From [Mycobacterium] manitobense (GTDB lineage Bacteria; Actinomycetota; Actinomycetes; Mycobacteriales; Mycobacteriaceae): a stretch of DNA of 64,000 nucleotides. Of the stretch, positions 31,969-42,400 are shown piece by piece; the first letter of the stretch is position 1, and the number at the start of each line of letters is the position of its first letter. The stretch is from contig NZ_JACKSJ010000098.1 of NCBI RefSeq assembly GCF_025821665.1, forward strand, positions 1-64,000, written 5' to 3'. The notes below the pieces were generated by a model. The model ran no database searches, was not told the origin of the DNA, and was given only the letters and a program-made list of their open reading frames with translations. The position numbers and the translations under genes were made by a program.

Positions 31969-32094
31969 GGCCGGATTCTCGCGCAGTGGTTACCTCCGTG
32001 GGACCGTAATCGGGCTAATTGCCGTGCCGCGCGAGCAGAAGCCCCCCCGGACGCCCCAAGCGAGCGCAGAGACGTGTGCTTGAGACCCCGGCAG

Positions 32095-32690
32095 TCACCC
32101 TCTCCGCCGGCGTCTTCCGCACTCCTGCCGCAGTGAGTTGAAGTCGAGATCGTCCCTGTCGCCACGTCGCGATCGGGCGGGTGTTGCGGCCCGTCGCTTC
32201 GTCTCCGAAACCATCACCACGCTGTCGATGTAGGCCGAATAACGATGGCGTTCTGCAACGTCGCGACGATCACCAACTGGAAGCCGGACTTGCGGAACGC
32301 CGATAGCGCCTGCTGCGCGAACTGCGAGTCCAACTTGCTGAACACCTCGTCGAGCAATAGTTGCGCGAACACCGTTGTTCTGTCGTCACTGTCGCAGTGT
32401 CGGGGCTGGCGAGGTCGAAGCTCAGCGCGCCGGCGAGGCAGAACGCCATCAGCTTCTCCTACTCACCACCTGAGTTGTCGCCCGCATTGCTGTGCGTCCG
32501 GATGAAGTCGAGCGCACGGCGGGTGTCCTGGGTGACATAGCAGGCGTTGGTCCCGCGACGCTCGTCGACGATGCGGTGCATCGTGGGCAGCCCAGGACTT
32601 GATCTGCGGGCGGCCCGACTGGGATCGCCGAGGTCAGTGAGGTGGAGTTCGAGCCGCATGACGAGTTCCGTCTCGGGAATCTAGCCGTCG
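32095..32690 (-). pseudogene. Decayed 3' end of jetC (Wadjet SMC-like ATPase)
   Basis: Read leftward through frame changes, the segment gives the C-terminal region of a JetC/SbcC-MukB-like ATPase. The pieces are YVTQDTRRALDFIRTHSNAG, the signature SGGE, EKLMAFCLAGALSFDLASPD, the Walker B piece LLLDEVFSKLDSQFAQQAL, FRKSGFQLVIVATLQN, then YIDSVVMVSETK and LDFNSLRQEC. A stop (TAG, 32459-32461) replaces the Gln normally after SGGE. One frame change lies near 32395 and another near 32240. The coding frame is therefore broken at least three times. The upstream two-thirds of the gene and jetA/B/D are not recognisable. The identity rests on recall of conserved JetC sequence. Confidence 0.75.
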
Positions 32691-33108
32691 CTGAGGTTAC
32701 GCTCCATCAAGTCGCGTAGAGGCAGAGTTTGGTCGTCGCAAGTTGCCGGATGGCGTGGGAGGGCTGCAGGTCCCGGTTGAGAACGAGGGGGTCGATAGCC
32801 GACACATTTTCTCTTCGCACCTGTGTGCCGGGTCTCCCTTTTGCATCTGCGAGATTCTCAGGAGCAGTTGAACGGACCGATACCCCAGCGCACGCACTGC
32901 GTCGGCCGTGTCTGCTGAGAGGTGCGGCAGCTAGCGACGCGAGCGTCTACCGGGGCCGCGCGCCTTCTGCTAGGTGGCGCGAACTGAAACGCGTGCCACC
33001 GAGGAAATCTCGGGCTATCCTCCCTAGAAGTGACAAGGTTCGTTGTCGCAATGCGTCGCGTCCGATGATGAAGGACTGCGTGGCGTCGGGAATCGCTATG
33101 GGGGATTT
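32691..33108. other. Degenerate region between the jetC relic and the PIN-like gene
   Basis: About 420 bases. Leftward short frames could be further jetC debris, but no confident match was found. The start region of the PIN-like gene lies at the right end. Confidence 0.4.
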
Positions 33109-34545
33109 GTGCGTCATTCTTTTACAGAGTGGTACGAGCCGGATGATGCCGACTTGAGGGTGGTGCTCCGGACCGGAACTATCGCCCTTGATACCAATAT
33201 TTTACTCGACCTATACCGCATTGGCTCAGATCAGCGGGAGCAGATCCTCGACCTGTTTGCACGAGAAGAAGTGCGGTCCCGCATTTGGATACCATACTAT
33301 GTAGGCTTAGAGTTCCAGCGTCGGCGATTGGATGTAGCGCGACAGCACAAGTCGCAATATCGAAAAGTGCGAGACGATGTTGAAGCTTTACGCAAGTCGT
33401 TGAACGCTTCCCTCGAGGGAATTCGAGATAAAGAGGTCCGTAGTGCTCTCGCTACGGTCGTCGACTCCCGCCTCGGCGCCGCCACCGATAGCATCTTGTT
33501 AGAGCTGGGCAACCTCGAGCACTTACACGTCATAGATTACGAAGACATCAGAAGCCAGGATCCGATACGGGTCCGACTCGATAGAATACTCAATAATCCA
33601 GCACAGATCGGACCAAGACCTTCCGATGAAGTTATCGCTGCCCGTAAAGACGACGCGCTACAAAGATATGAGGCCCAGATTCCACCTGGCTATCTCGATA
33701 TCAAGAAAAACGACAACGTGGAGGGCGACGCACTGATTTGGTTTGAAATACTAGATCATGCTGCGTCTACTGACCGACCCGTGATCTTTGTAACATCGGA
33801 CGTCAAAGAAGACTGGTACCGGCGGGAGGCTGGAGAAACTATTGGCCCCAGACCGGAGCTGCGTGTCGAGTTCGCGAGTCGTTCAATTCGGAGGTATCAT
33901 CAGGTCAATCTCGGCAGCTTCTTGAGGCATGCAAACGCACATTTAAATGCACGTGTTACTCCGACGACACTTGATAGCGTCGATGCACTCGATGACGCAC
34001 GGAACCGTGACAAAGCCGAGCTTCGTGAAAAGCGACGGCTCAAACGGTTCTTCTCGTCCGAGAACGCGCGCGCAATGTCACGGGCGCTAAGTTTCTTTGA
34101 CCCTAACTCATCGCAGTATCGGGATCTTATCCAAGGCCTCGAATCGTCGCATGGAGAGGGGGTCCCCGATCCGGCGGTCGTTAGGCGTGCTTTGGCGGCC
34201 GTTGACCATGTCGCACTCGAACTGGGCCGCAAACACGTCGAGGGTAGTAGTGGCAGGGGCGAGCTGAACGACGAGATGCGGTCGAGTTGGTTATCTAGAC
34301 AAGACGCCACCGACGGTGAATCTGTGGATGCAAAGCGTTTAAGGCAGTTCGAGTTCGCACGCGAGTTGCTGGGGCAGACCGTTGAGGTAGTCACGCGAAG
34401 CGGGCGGGTGGTGGGGGAGGTGGAGCGAATCAGCGAAGGCGGACACAGCGGGCCGGTGAAAGTAACGTTGGTTACGAAGGACGGATCGACGCTAAGCGTG
34501 CCGCTGCAGAGGCTGGTCCGCTTGGTTAACGATCGTGACGAATGA
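33109..34545 (+). CDS. PIN-like domain nuclease (PIN_8 type)
   Basis: A 478-residue protein. The N-terminal half is a PIN-like domain of the large type seen in defence loci: FTEWYEPDDADLR, then LDTNILLDLYR with Asp28 as a first metal ligand, WIPYYVGLEFQ (Glu), and the later acidic cluster EGDALIWFEIL and PVIFVTSDVKEDW. The C-terminal half is charged and helical, ending in a small beta domain (QTVEVVTRSGRVVGEVERI). Such proteins cleave RNA or DNA. The start is a GTG at 33109 because the sequence from there matches the usual family opening; a TTG at 33043 would add shadow sequence. It lies 339 bases ahead of the methyltransferase gene. Confidence 0.8.
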   Translation: MRHSFTEWYEPDDADLRVVLRTGTIALDTNILLDLYRIGSDQREQILDLFAREEVRSRIWIPYYVGLEFQRRRLDVARQHKSQYRKVRDDVEALRKSLNASLEGIRDKEVRSALATVVDSRLGAATDSILLELGNLEHLHVIDYEDIRSQDPIRVRLDRILNNPAQIGPRPSDEVIAARKDDALQRYEAQIPPGYLDIKKNDNVEGDALIWFEILDHAASTDRPVIFVTSDVKEDWYRREAGETIGPRPELRVEFASRSIRRYHQVNLGSFLRHANAHLNARVTPTTLDSVDALDDARNRDKAELREKRRLKRFFSSENARAMSRALSFFDPNSSQYRDLIQGLESSHGEGVPDPAVVRRALAAVDHVALELGRKHVEGSSGRGELNDEMRSSWLSRQDATDGESVDAKRLRQFEFARELLGQTVEVVTRSGRVVGEVERISEGGHSGPVKVTLVTKDGSTLSVPLQRLVRLVNDRDE

Positions 34546-34884
34546 CATCGTCCAAGTCGAGGACCGTCGCGTCCCGTCCGAGGCTGTCGCCCTCCTAGTC
34601 GAACGTTTTCAAGCTTCACCACGGCAGTGTTCTCTCGCATCTGGTCAGCCTGCCGACACAGGTGTCTAGCCGGTGACCCGCTGCCTGGCGCACCGGCGGG
34701 CTTGTTCAACAAACGAACAATCCGCCCTGCAGAACGACCGAGCGGCGTGCCGAATGGCTGATCTGTCGGCCGGTGTCGATACCGTGATCCACATGCCGAC
34801 GATGTGTCTCAACGCTGGGCCAGATTTCTTCTGCGCGCCGGCTAGCCGCACTGGAATTGATGTCCGTAGGGAGGAATCGCTCTG
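34546..34884. other. Intergenic region before the methyltransferase operon
   Basis: About 339 bases with no convincing gene. A purine-rich GGGAGGA lies about nine bases before the methyltransferase ATG. A promoter for the following operon is expected here, but no clear -35/-10 pair was seen. Confidence 0.45.
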
Positions 34885-36048
34885 ATGGCGCCAACGCCGA
34901 AGCGCTACGCCGCAGTGTCCCTGTTCTCAGGCTGTGGTGGCATGGACTTGGGCGCGGAGCTATCCGACCGGGTAAAGGTGGTGTGGGCTATCGATCAAGA
35001 TCGCTGGGCGGTAGAGACCTACAAGCGGAATCTCGGGCGTCACATCGTCGAGGGAGACGTAACCAAGACTCCTGTCCCTAACGTGCCCTGTGATATTTTG
35101 CTGGCCGGCCCGCCATGCCAGGACTACTCGACCCTGTGGAATCACGACGGCTTGATCACCGCTCGGGGTAACTTGTTTCGCGAAGTAGCGCGTTTTCTTG
35201 ACCATCTCCGGCCTGCGGCTTTCATTCTCGAAAACGTACCGGGTCTTTTATCGGCGAACCGTGGCGCTGCCTGGACTTTGGTGCGGCACGCGCTCAAGTC
35301 ACCAAGCAGCTTCTCCGGTCGCGGTGCGGGAAAAAAGTCTGTGGCCGGCGTCCATTACGACATAAGTGCACAGTTAATCGACATGGCAGATCTAGGCATT
35401 GCGCAGCATCGCGAGCGACTCATCGTGATCGGTGTGCGACGAGATCTCGGCATACGGCCTCCGGTCGTGCCGACGCCGTTCGCGGGCGCGCCACTCACAG
35501 TCCGCGACGTGCTCGACAAGAATCCTCTACCGACCGGGGCGCCCAATCACGAGCTGGGACAGGACTCGTCAGATGTGATCGAACGACTAAAGCTCATTCC
35601 GCCGGGTGGCAATTTCGAAGCGGTGCCCGCGGGGCACCGATTGGCTGTCAAGGGACTTATCAGCCACGTGTACCGGCGACTCGACCCCGATAAGCCTTCC
35701 TACACCATTATCGCTGGCGGAGGGGGAGGAACGCACGGCTACCACCATGTCGAGCCGCGACGGCTCTCAAATCGCGAGAAGGCGCGACTGCAGGGGTTCC
35801 CCGACGATTTCATCTTCCACTACGGCACGGGCCCGCGAGACGACCGGTCGGCATATCCACGTGTTCGCCGACAGATCGGCAACGCTGTACCGCCACCAGC
35901 TGCGCACCTCATCGCGAGTGAGGTTGCTAACGCACTGCTAGCTGCGGGCGTGCGCCCGCGAACTGGGGGGGAACTTTCTGCCGCGAGACGCGGTGGTCCC
36001 TCTCTGGCCAGTGTCAGCCAATCGAAGCAGGAAGCGGTGAACTCATGA
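34885..36048 (+). CDS. C5-cytosine DNA methyltransferase
   Basis: A 387-residue 5mC methyltransferase with all main motifs: motif I SLFSGCGGMDLG at residues 12-23, catalytic PPC in AGPPCQDYS with Cys78, ENVPG, motif VIII-like AQHRERLIVIGVR, and the C-terminal IGNAVPPPAAHLI. The target-recognition region between about 230 and 290 is short. It should methylate a specific sequence, which is not predictable here. The following gene starts inside its stop codon (ATGA overlap), so methyltransferase and restriction-type genes are one operon. It is thus likely the self-marking half of a defence system and not an orphan. Confidence 0.96.
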   Translation: MAPTPKRYAAVSLFSGCGGMDLGAELSDRVKVVWAIDQDRWAVETYKRNLGRHIVEGDVTKTPVPNVPCDILLAGPPCQDYSTLWNHDGLITARGNLFREVARFLDHLRPAAFILENVPGLLSANRGAAWTLVRHALKSPSSFSGRGAGKKSVAGVHYDISAQLIDMADLGIAQHRERLIVIGVRRDLGIRPPVVPTPFAGAPLTVRDVLDKNPLPTGAPNHELGQDSSDVIERLKLIPPGGNFEAVPAGHRLAVKGLISHVYRRLDPDKPSYTIIAGGGGGTHGYHHVEPRRLSNREKARLQGFPDDFIFHYGTGPRDDRSAYPRVRRQIGNAVPPPAAHLIASEVANALLAAGVRPRTGGELSAARRGGPSLASVSQSKQEAVNS

Positions 36049-37913
36049 CTGAAAGTCCGCAAGCTGATTTGGTAGTAGGCCCGCCGGCGGTGTCAGCTCT
36101 TCGTTCCTTGTCTGTTTTCAGCGCTGAGCAGGCCGGCGCTTACAGGGAACACTTCGCCGAGTTCGGTGCAGCTTTGGGGCCTGACGTGGACACCAAATTG
36201 AGTCGTTTCGTGCGAGAGTGGGCGACATCCGGTGAGTTTGGTTCGGTTGTCCTGACAGGAAACGCGGGGACTGGCAAAACCGCTGTTGCGGAGGCGTACT
36301 GTCGGGCCGCCGGGGGGAGTCTCCCGAGAAACGACGCGCTACTCGAAATTACGTCTAATCGGTGGGTGATTAAGGACCTTTCGGGACTACCTGACGCGGC
36401 AACCCGTGCTGTGGCGCTTGGCCAGGCGTTGGATGCAAGGCGCCAAACCCTCGTCTGCGCCAACGAGGGGGTTCTTCGCGATGCGCTCGAAGACATTGGC
36501 AACATCGAAGCGACAAAGACGCTCGAAGACGCGCTCAGACAGGGAGCGGCGAGATCAGATGGCCTCACGATAGTCAACGTGAATCGCCAGCGTCCGACCG
36601 GCGACTACATATGGCAACAGTTGCTCGACTATGTCAGTCGCGAAGAGCTTTGGGTCGAGTGCAAAAACTGTGCAGCAGAGGCAAGCTGCCCGATGTACAC
36701 CAACGCCGAGCATCTCCGTGACAACGAAGTGCGTGAACAACTTCGCACGCTGGTGCGACTCGGCAGTGGCGAAGCTGTGCCGACGCTCCGTGAAGTTCTC
36801 GCAATTCTGTCGTGGGCAATCGTGGGTGACCACGCCTGCGAAGAGATTCGGCGGGCAACTCGTGACAGGGGAGCAAGCGCGTTCATCGCAACAGACAGCT
36901 ATTTCAACAGAGTCCTCGGTGGCGGATTGCCGGCTGGCGTTGCCGAACGGTCACCTCTCCTAACCGCCATCCGCAGGGCCGGCCTGGGAACCGTTAGTGA
37001 CCTTGAGGTTGACGGATGGCTGCGAGATGCGAGTGGCGCCCCTGAGAAGATTCGGCGAATAGCAGGTGATCCCAGCGTGACTCGGCCCGACTTGGTGGCG
37101 CCGGGACGCCTGCCGGGACTCGTCGGTTCTTTATCGCCCCTTGACCGTGTGCGTACCAATCAAGGTGCGATGACCTTCTACGCGCTGGGCGAGATGGTCA
37201 GCACCGATGAAGATCCAATACGAGTGGAAGATGGCCTCCGCGCGCTGGTACTCGGCGACGGCGTCTCAAATGCCCCTGCAGAAACGTTATGGCGACAACG
37301 ATTATTCTTCGAGGCGTCAGAGGAACTTGGCGGGCGGGCGTCCGCCACGCGTCGTCTACTCGACTACCGCTACATCGCCGATCTCATTGAATTGGCGCAT
37401 AAGGCTGCGTCGCTGAACGACACCGTGATCGAACTGAAGGAGATCGTGCGAGGACTCAACTTTCTAGTTACAGGTTTCTCGAGTCCAAACGAGGGCCTAA
37501 TCATTCCTGACCCTGCCTGCCTATTCGCCAGAGATCCAGGTTCTTTTAGGCCAGCCCGCCCGTCTCTCGTACATAGCCAAGTGCAGATTGACGGATTGTC
37601 TCTGCAGGTGCCAGACCGTGGACTTGTGGAGGACCTCGTCGATGTTGACCATATTGAGATTGAGCTAATTGCGCAGAGCGATGAGAACCTGAAGCTACGA
37701 ATAACACCACGCATGTACGAAGCGATCCGGGAGGCGGCTGAGTTCCAAGGACCGGTTGGGCAGGGTGTGGCGGAGATGAATGACCTTCGGGGCTTCTACG
37801 GAAACTTGGCCGCGAACGTGCCTTCCGACTCATCACTCAAAGTCGCTGACCCTGACTCTTCGCCGCCTTCGATAGTGACCATTTCCCTCCCCTACTTCGT
37901 AGGAGGTCGCTGA
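36045..37913 (+). CDS. P-loop ATPase with Cys cluster, DptF-like position and size
   Basis: A 622-residue protein. The Walker A is GNAGTGKT at residues 72-79. A Cys cluster ECKNCAAEASCPMY (Cys206, Cys209, Cys216) is probably a zinc-binding site. The rest, about 400 residues, is not recognised. Size, P-loop position and Cys cluster recall DptF, the ATPase of phosphorothioation-dependent restriction, and the next two genes fit DptG and DptH in order and size. This is a comparison from memory and not a proven homology. It starts at the ATGA overlap with the methyltransferase and ends one base into the next gene, so it is translated in step with both. Confidence 0.7.
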   Translation: MTESPQADLVVGPPAVSALRSLSVFSAEQAGAYREHFAEFGAALGPDVDTKLSRFVREWATSGEFGSVVLTGNAGTGKTAVAEAYCRAAGGSLPRNDALLEITSNRWVIKDLSGLPDAATRAVALGQALDARRQTLVCANEGVLRDALEDIGNIEATKTLEDALRQGAARSDGLTIVNVNRQRPTGDYIWQQLLDYVSREELWVECKNCAAEASCPMYTNAEHLRDNEVREQLRTLVRLGSGEAVPTLREVLAILSWAIVGDHACEEIRRATRDRGASAFIATDSYFNRVLGGGLPAGVAERSPLLTAIRRAGLGTVSDLEVDGWLRDASGAPEKIRRIAGDPSVTRPDLVAPGRLPGLVGSLSPLDRVRTNQGAMTFYALGEMVSTDEDPIRVEDGLRALVLGDGVSNAPAETLWRQRLFFEASEELGGRASATRRLLDYRYIADLIELAHKAASLNDTVIELKEIVRGLNFLVTGFSSPNEGLIIPDPACLFARDPGSFRPARPSLVHSQVQIDGLSLQVPDRGLVEDLVDVDHIEIELIAQSDENLKLRITPRMYEAIREAAEFQGPVGQGVAEMNDLRGFYGNLAANVPSDSSLKVADPDSSPPSIVTISLPYFVGGR

Positions 37914-39472
37914 TGGCCTCGAACCGGAAACCCTATCGTTTGAGTCCCGGCGCAATTGCCGAGGAGCTATTCTGCTTGGCTCCCGACCGCGACGAGCGCG
38001 CGCCCCAACTGTGTGCGGAGACGCTGCTGACACTCGCACAGAATGACTACAGTCAACCGTCCAGCGCAGAAAATCTTCGCACGCCGAAGCGTCAACGATT
38101 CGCGCTCCGTAGCCTAGCGCTCGGCGAGAACTTCCTTGGAGGGCGTCAGAAGGGAAGGGCCGGCGATGACGCCACTACTCCTGAAGAGTACGGCGCGAAA
38201 TTGGCTCTTGGTTCTCAAGTCCGCGGATCTGCCAACCTGCAACTCGCGCAGCAGACGCTGCAAGGCCTTATTGACCCCGAGACGCAACGGGGACAAGCCG
38301 GTGCGTCCTTATTGAGGCCGTTTCATGAGTCCCTGTTGTGGTATGACGCGCGGAAGCCAAGTCCCCGTAGTACCGAATACACGGTGCGAAAGGTGTACAT
38401 GCGTGGCGGGGGAATCACGCTCGCACGGTTGATCGTCGATCCCCCCGACGAGCGAGATAAGGCTCTGGGGTCGGCAGCAGTAGCAGCTATACGAGATGCT
38501 CTCACCGGCGACACTCCGCTCGCTCAGATCAGCGAGGTTCTAGAGAGCGCTCTGCCGAAGGATGAGCCGTGGAGTACCAGGGTGCTGCCACTCGAGGAAG
38601 ACGAGGTGATGGCTTGGCGACGAGGGGAGGACCCTCGGCTTGCAGAACTTGGCAGTCAGCTGTGCCGCCACGTCGAGGGCGTGATGCTGCAGGGTCATGC
38701 GAGTGGCCCGGCCCGACTGTGGCAGCTTCGATGCGTCCTAGCGCTTGACTTCGCCATGCATATCCTTCGCACGGCCTGGAGCACTGTCGGTACGCCAGGA
38801 CAGGAGAGGTTCCTCCTGCTCACCTTCAGCGATATGCCACGGTCCCAGGACCCTGTCAGACAGCGCTCGGAGGAGTCGTACCGTCGTGCTCGCATCCGGC
38901 TAAACGAGGCCACTGTTCGCACCCTTGCGCGATGCATGCGTCATTTGCGAGAAGTAGAAAACGTGACGGCATTCGCTTCCGAATTTCGGGATCCTACGCT
39001 AGCAGACGATAAGGCAACAAGCGTGAGCAGCCAATTGGCCGCGATTGAAACATCCGCAGGAGACGACGACTACCTGCGACTAGCTCGGCTCGCGGTAGAG
39101 ACAGCGAACTATAGTCGGAGCTCGGAGGATGGCTTCCGTGTACTTCTTGAATCAGTCGGAATGTTGGCGGGCACAGGAAGTTACCGCTATCTCACAGCTA
39201 GCCCAGACTTGATCGCGGCCATGGTGGGGGCGTTGTCAGCCCAAATGCCGATGTCGAGTCGTGAGTTCATTATGGCTGTTCGCAAGGAATGGGGAATCGT
39301 GATCAATCAGGAGTCGGCAGCAGGAACGGCTCTCGCGACTCAGCTTGACGGCGCAGCCCTCGCACAGAACGCGCGTCGCGCCGAGCGCCTAATGAGTGAC
39401 GCGGGACTAGCACTCGGACTGTCGGACAGAACGACGATGGTCGGCGAGCGGGCAGTCAGGAGCCGAGTATGA
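37913..39472 (+). CDS. Unknown protein, 519 residues, in DptG position
   Basis: A mostly helical, Arg-rich soluble protein (e.g. MASNRKPYRLSPGAIAEEL, RLWQLRCVLALDFAMHIL) with no P-loop, nuclease or membrane signature that can be seen. It has an excellent ribosome-binding site (AGGAGG) inside the end of the previous gene and overlaps it by one base; its own stop overlaps the next start by four. It therefore belongs to the same complex in all likelihood. By position and size it corresponds to DptG, a structural partner of DptF and DptH; sequence support for this is not available by eye. Confidence 0.7.
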   Translation: MASNRKPYRLSPGAIAEELFCLAPDRDERAPQLCAETLLTLAQNDYSQPSSAENLRTPKRQRFALRSLALGENFLGGRQKGRAGDDATTPEEYGAKLALGSQVRGSANLQLAQQTLQGLIDPETQRGQAGASLLRPFHESLLWYDARKPSPRSTEYTVRKVYMRGGGITLARLIVDPPDERDKALGSAAVAAIRDALTGDTPLAQISEVLESALPKDEPWSTRVLPLEEDEVMAWRRGEDPRLAELGSQLCRHVEGVMLQGHASGPARLWQLRCVLALDFAMHILRTAWSTVGTPGQERFLLLTFSDMPRSQDPVRQRSEESYRRARIRLNEATVRTLARCMRHLREVENVTAFASEFRDPTLADDKATSVSSQLAAIETSAGDDDYLRLARLAVETANYSRSSEDGFRVLLESVGMLAGTGSYRYLTASPDLIAAMVGALSAQMPMSSREFIMAVRKEWGIVINQESAAGTALATQLDGAALAQNARRAERLMSDAGLALGLSDRTTMVGERAVRSRV

Positions 39473-42400
39473 GTCGCCGTCTTGGTTCGGCATTGGCGGA
39501 ATACCTGCGTCGGCATCCTAGCGTCAGATCGGGCGGGCGGAGTTTCTTCATAATCGAGGGTGTTCCGACCTCTGTTGCGGAGGGTCTCGCTTCGCAGTGG
39601 AACGACGAGCTGCCGCAACTGTCCATCGTTTCTCCGTCTCCCGCCCTCTTTCCCAAGTTCGCGATGCGTGACGTTTCAGGGACCCAGTTACGCAATCAGC
39701 GAAACGGCCGTGGAGTGGTTCTGGTGCTGTGCGACGGGGAGCAAGTTCCAGACCGGCAATCGCTAAACCTATTTGAGTCGGTTTCACCAAGTGTTTTGCT
39801 TGAATCCGCCGAGAACATGGGAATTTTAAGTCAGCAAGCGCCGGCGGTCGACCTTGACGGCCCGGCCCGAGCTGTACGGGAGGCAATCAACCAGGCAAGC
39901 GTCGCGACGCGTCCAAGCGCAGCATCAGTTGCGGACTACCTCGACCGGGTCGCCACCGGAGATGACCCATTGCATGCGTTGCCCATCCTGGGGGCTTTCA
40001 TTGACCATGCGGGGCCAGGAGAACGTGTTGACTCCGTCCGTATCGCGGACAATCTGGCCCTAGCTGCTCGGCGGACGAGCGACGACTTTCTTCGGCCTTC
40101 GGCCTACGCCGACTTGCGAAAGCGCGCTGAGACTGTTCTTCGGCGCCGCCCTGGCGTAGGCCACGCTGGGGCGCCGGCAGCTGCTGACGAGGTCATGACG
40201 CGATTGCAGGGGGGCAGCCCCGAACTACTCAGGACGCTGCGCTTCGACGAAGCGCGCGAGATAATGGAACAGCGCCCGCAAGATCTGGCCGACATAGTTC
40301 GCGAAGAAATCGGACTTTTTCGAGCAGGACTTCCAGTCGGAAGCCAGGCGGAGGCCCTCCCTTGGCGCACGTATGAGCAGCGTGCTGACGACCTTCGTCG
40401 GAGCGCGCAGCGGCGCGTGGCCGCGAGAGAACTCTGCGAACTGGACGACGCACAACAAAATCGACTTTTCTCCCGGCCGACCCGAACGAAGTTAGAGCGT
40501 CTCCTTCGAGATAGATCTGTTAACGGTAGCAATCCTTCGTGTCCCGAAGCTGCGATCGTTCAAGCTGCGCAACAGCTCGGTGGACTCGTCGAGCGAGTAC
40601 AAGTCTTGTCTCCGCCACTGCCTACTGCCGCGTCCGCGGCAAATAGGACCGGCGCTGGCCGAATAATTACCCTGGCCTGCGCGCGCCTGCGGTTAGGTGC
40701 ACTTCTGCATGCTTGGAACAGCACGGGCGGCGACGTAGATGGGCTACTCCTTAAGGCCGCCGACGATGACGATCTTGGCGACGTTTTGGCCGCCTACGGG
40801 GATGCTGGACTGAGTGGCGGAGCACCGCTGCCTCTGCTCCAACTACGGCTTCACAGTGGCGATGGCAGCACCGTGCAAGTCGACTGGAGACCGGATCTTG
40901 ACGACGCCGCAATGCTCCGGTCTGCGATCTTATTTTCCGAAGCACCGGCGTTGACGCTGATCCTTCGGGACGAACCGACTCTTCACGCTTTCTGCGGTCC
41001 GGTGAATGCTGTAGCCAAGCCGGTTCCCGAGCGATTACTCCCACTGGCAAAACGGTTGCAAGCAGTCGCTCGTCGCTCGCTCGACGGGGGGCTCGATCCC
41101 AACGAACTGAAGAGGTTCGTCACTCACTGGTCTGACACCTGCGCCGCTTTCGAAGCCGACTCCGACCAAACGGACGCTGAGAACCTGGCCCTTTCGGGCG
41201 CTGTTCGTGGTGGCGAGAGCGCCACCGCCCTGACCCCATTCTCGCCTATGAAAGCGGAGTGGCTCGCTCAGTACCTGGAGGCCCTTTGGAAGCTCGTGAG
41301 AGGAGCGGAGGAGCCGGGCACCGTCGCGGAACCAACCGATGCCGTCGCTACCGCTAACGGTATAGCGCGTACAACCGCTGCACATCATCCGGCGCATCTT
41401 CGCATCTCGACACAGGATCGCGCGCTCCTGCCAACAAGCGAAGGACGAATCTGGAGCCTTTTTGGTGGAAGCTCGACACGCGACGAGAGCGGGTTCGCGG
41501 GTGATGCGCTCAGCACACTAGTAATCCAACTGCTCGAGTTGCAGCCAGAAGCTGCAGGGCACTTGCGTTGCTTGGCGTGGGGGCCGGGGGCCGCCGATCT
41601 TCTCGTCAGTGAGGCAGTGAAACTCATTGGGCGCCGGGCTGGGAACGCGCTGATCAGACGCATCGAGATTTTCTGTGTCGGCACAACAGATGTGGATCGC
41701 CCGGACCCCGCCACGCTCGCCGTCGCTGACGATTCGCTTCGCGATAGTCGAGACGTACTCGAACTGCGATATATCGACGATCTGGACCGAGCTCAGAAGC
41801 TCCTGCGGCCCGGCTCGCCAGCCCCTGCCGTACACCTCGCACTGGTAACCGGGTTAACGGAAGGTGGAAACCGGCTGCAGATCGAGTCCCGCGAAGTCAA
41901 CGCGCCGGCAGAAGATGCCGAGGTTCTATTCGCGCCACGAGTGTGGCAGCGCCCGAAGCAGGATCGCCGCACTCTCCTTATGCCCCCGGCAGCGTCCCGT
42001 ACTGGCCAACTGTGGTTACGACTTCAGAATGCGATTGAAGATGCGTGGCCCGAACCTGACCAACCTTTGCAAGTCCCGGAAGTTCGTACTGGCACGCTGG
42101 ACATCGCAACGAAACTCCAACAAGTGCATGACCTCGCCCTCTGGGTGGCTACGCTCGATCGTTACGCCACAAGGGACAGCCTCGAACAAGCGCTAGGCCC
42201 CGAAGGTGTTGCCATCCTCCATCAACAGCGCCGGCTAAGTGGAGATAGTCCCCTCTCCCTCGTCATCAGTCAAAAATCGGGCGGCCCAGCGGATCGCGCG
42301 ATCGGGCGCAGCCTGCGTGCGGCTGGAATTATCTCAGAACCTGATGTAGCGCTTTCGATCGGGACGAAGCTGCGGCAAGTGGCGAGCCAGGGCTACGGAA

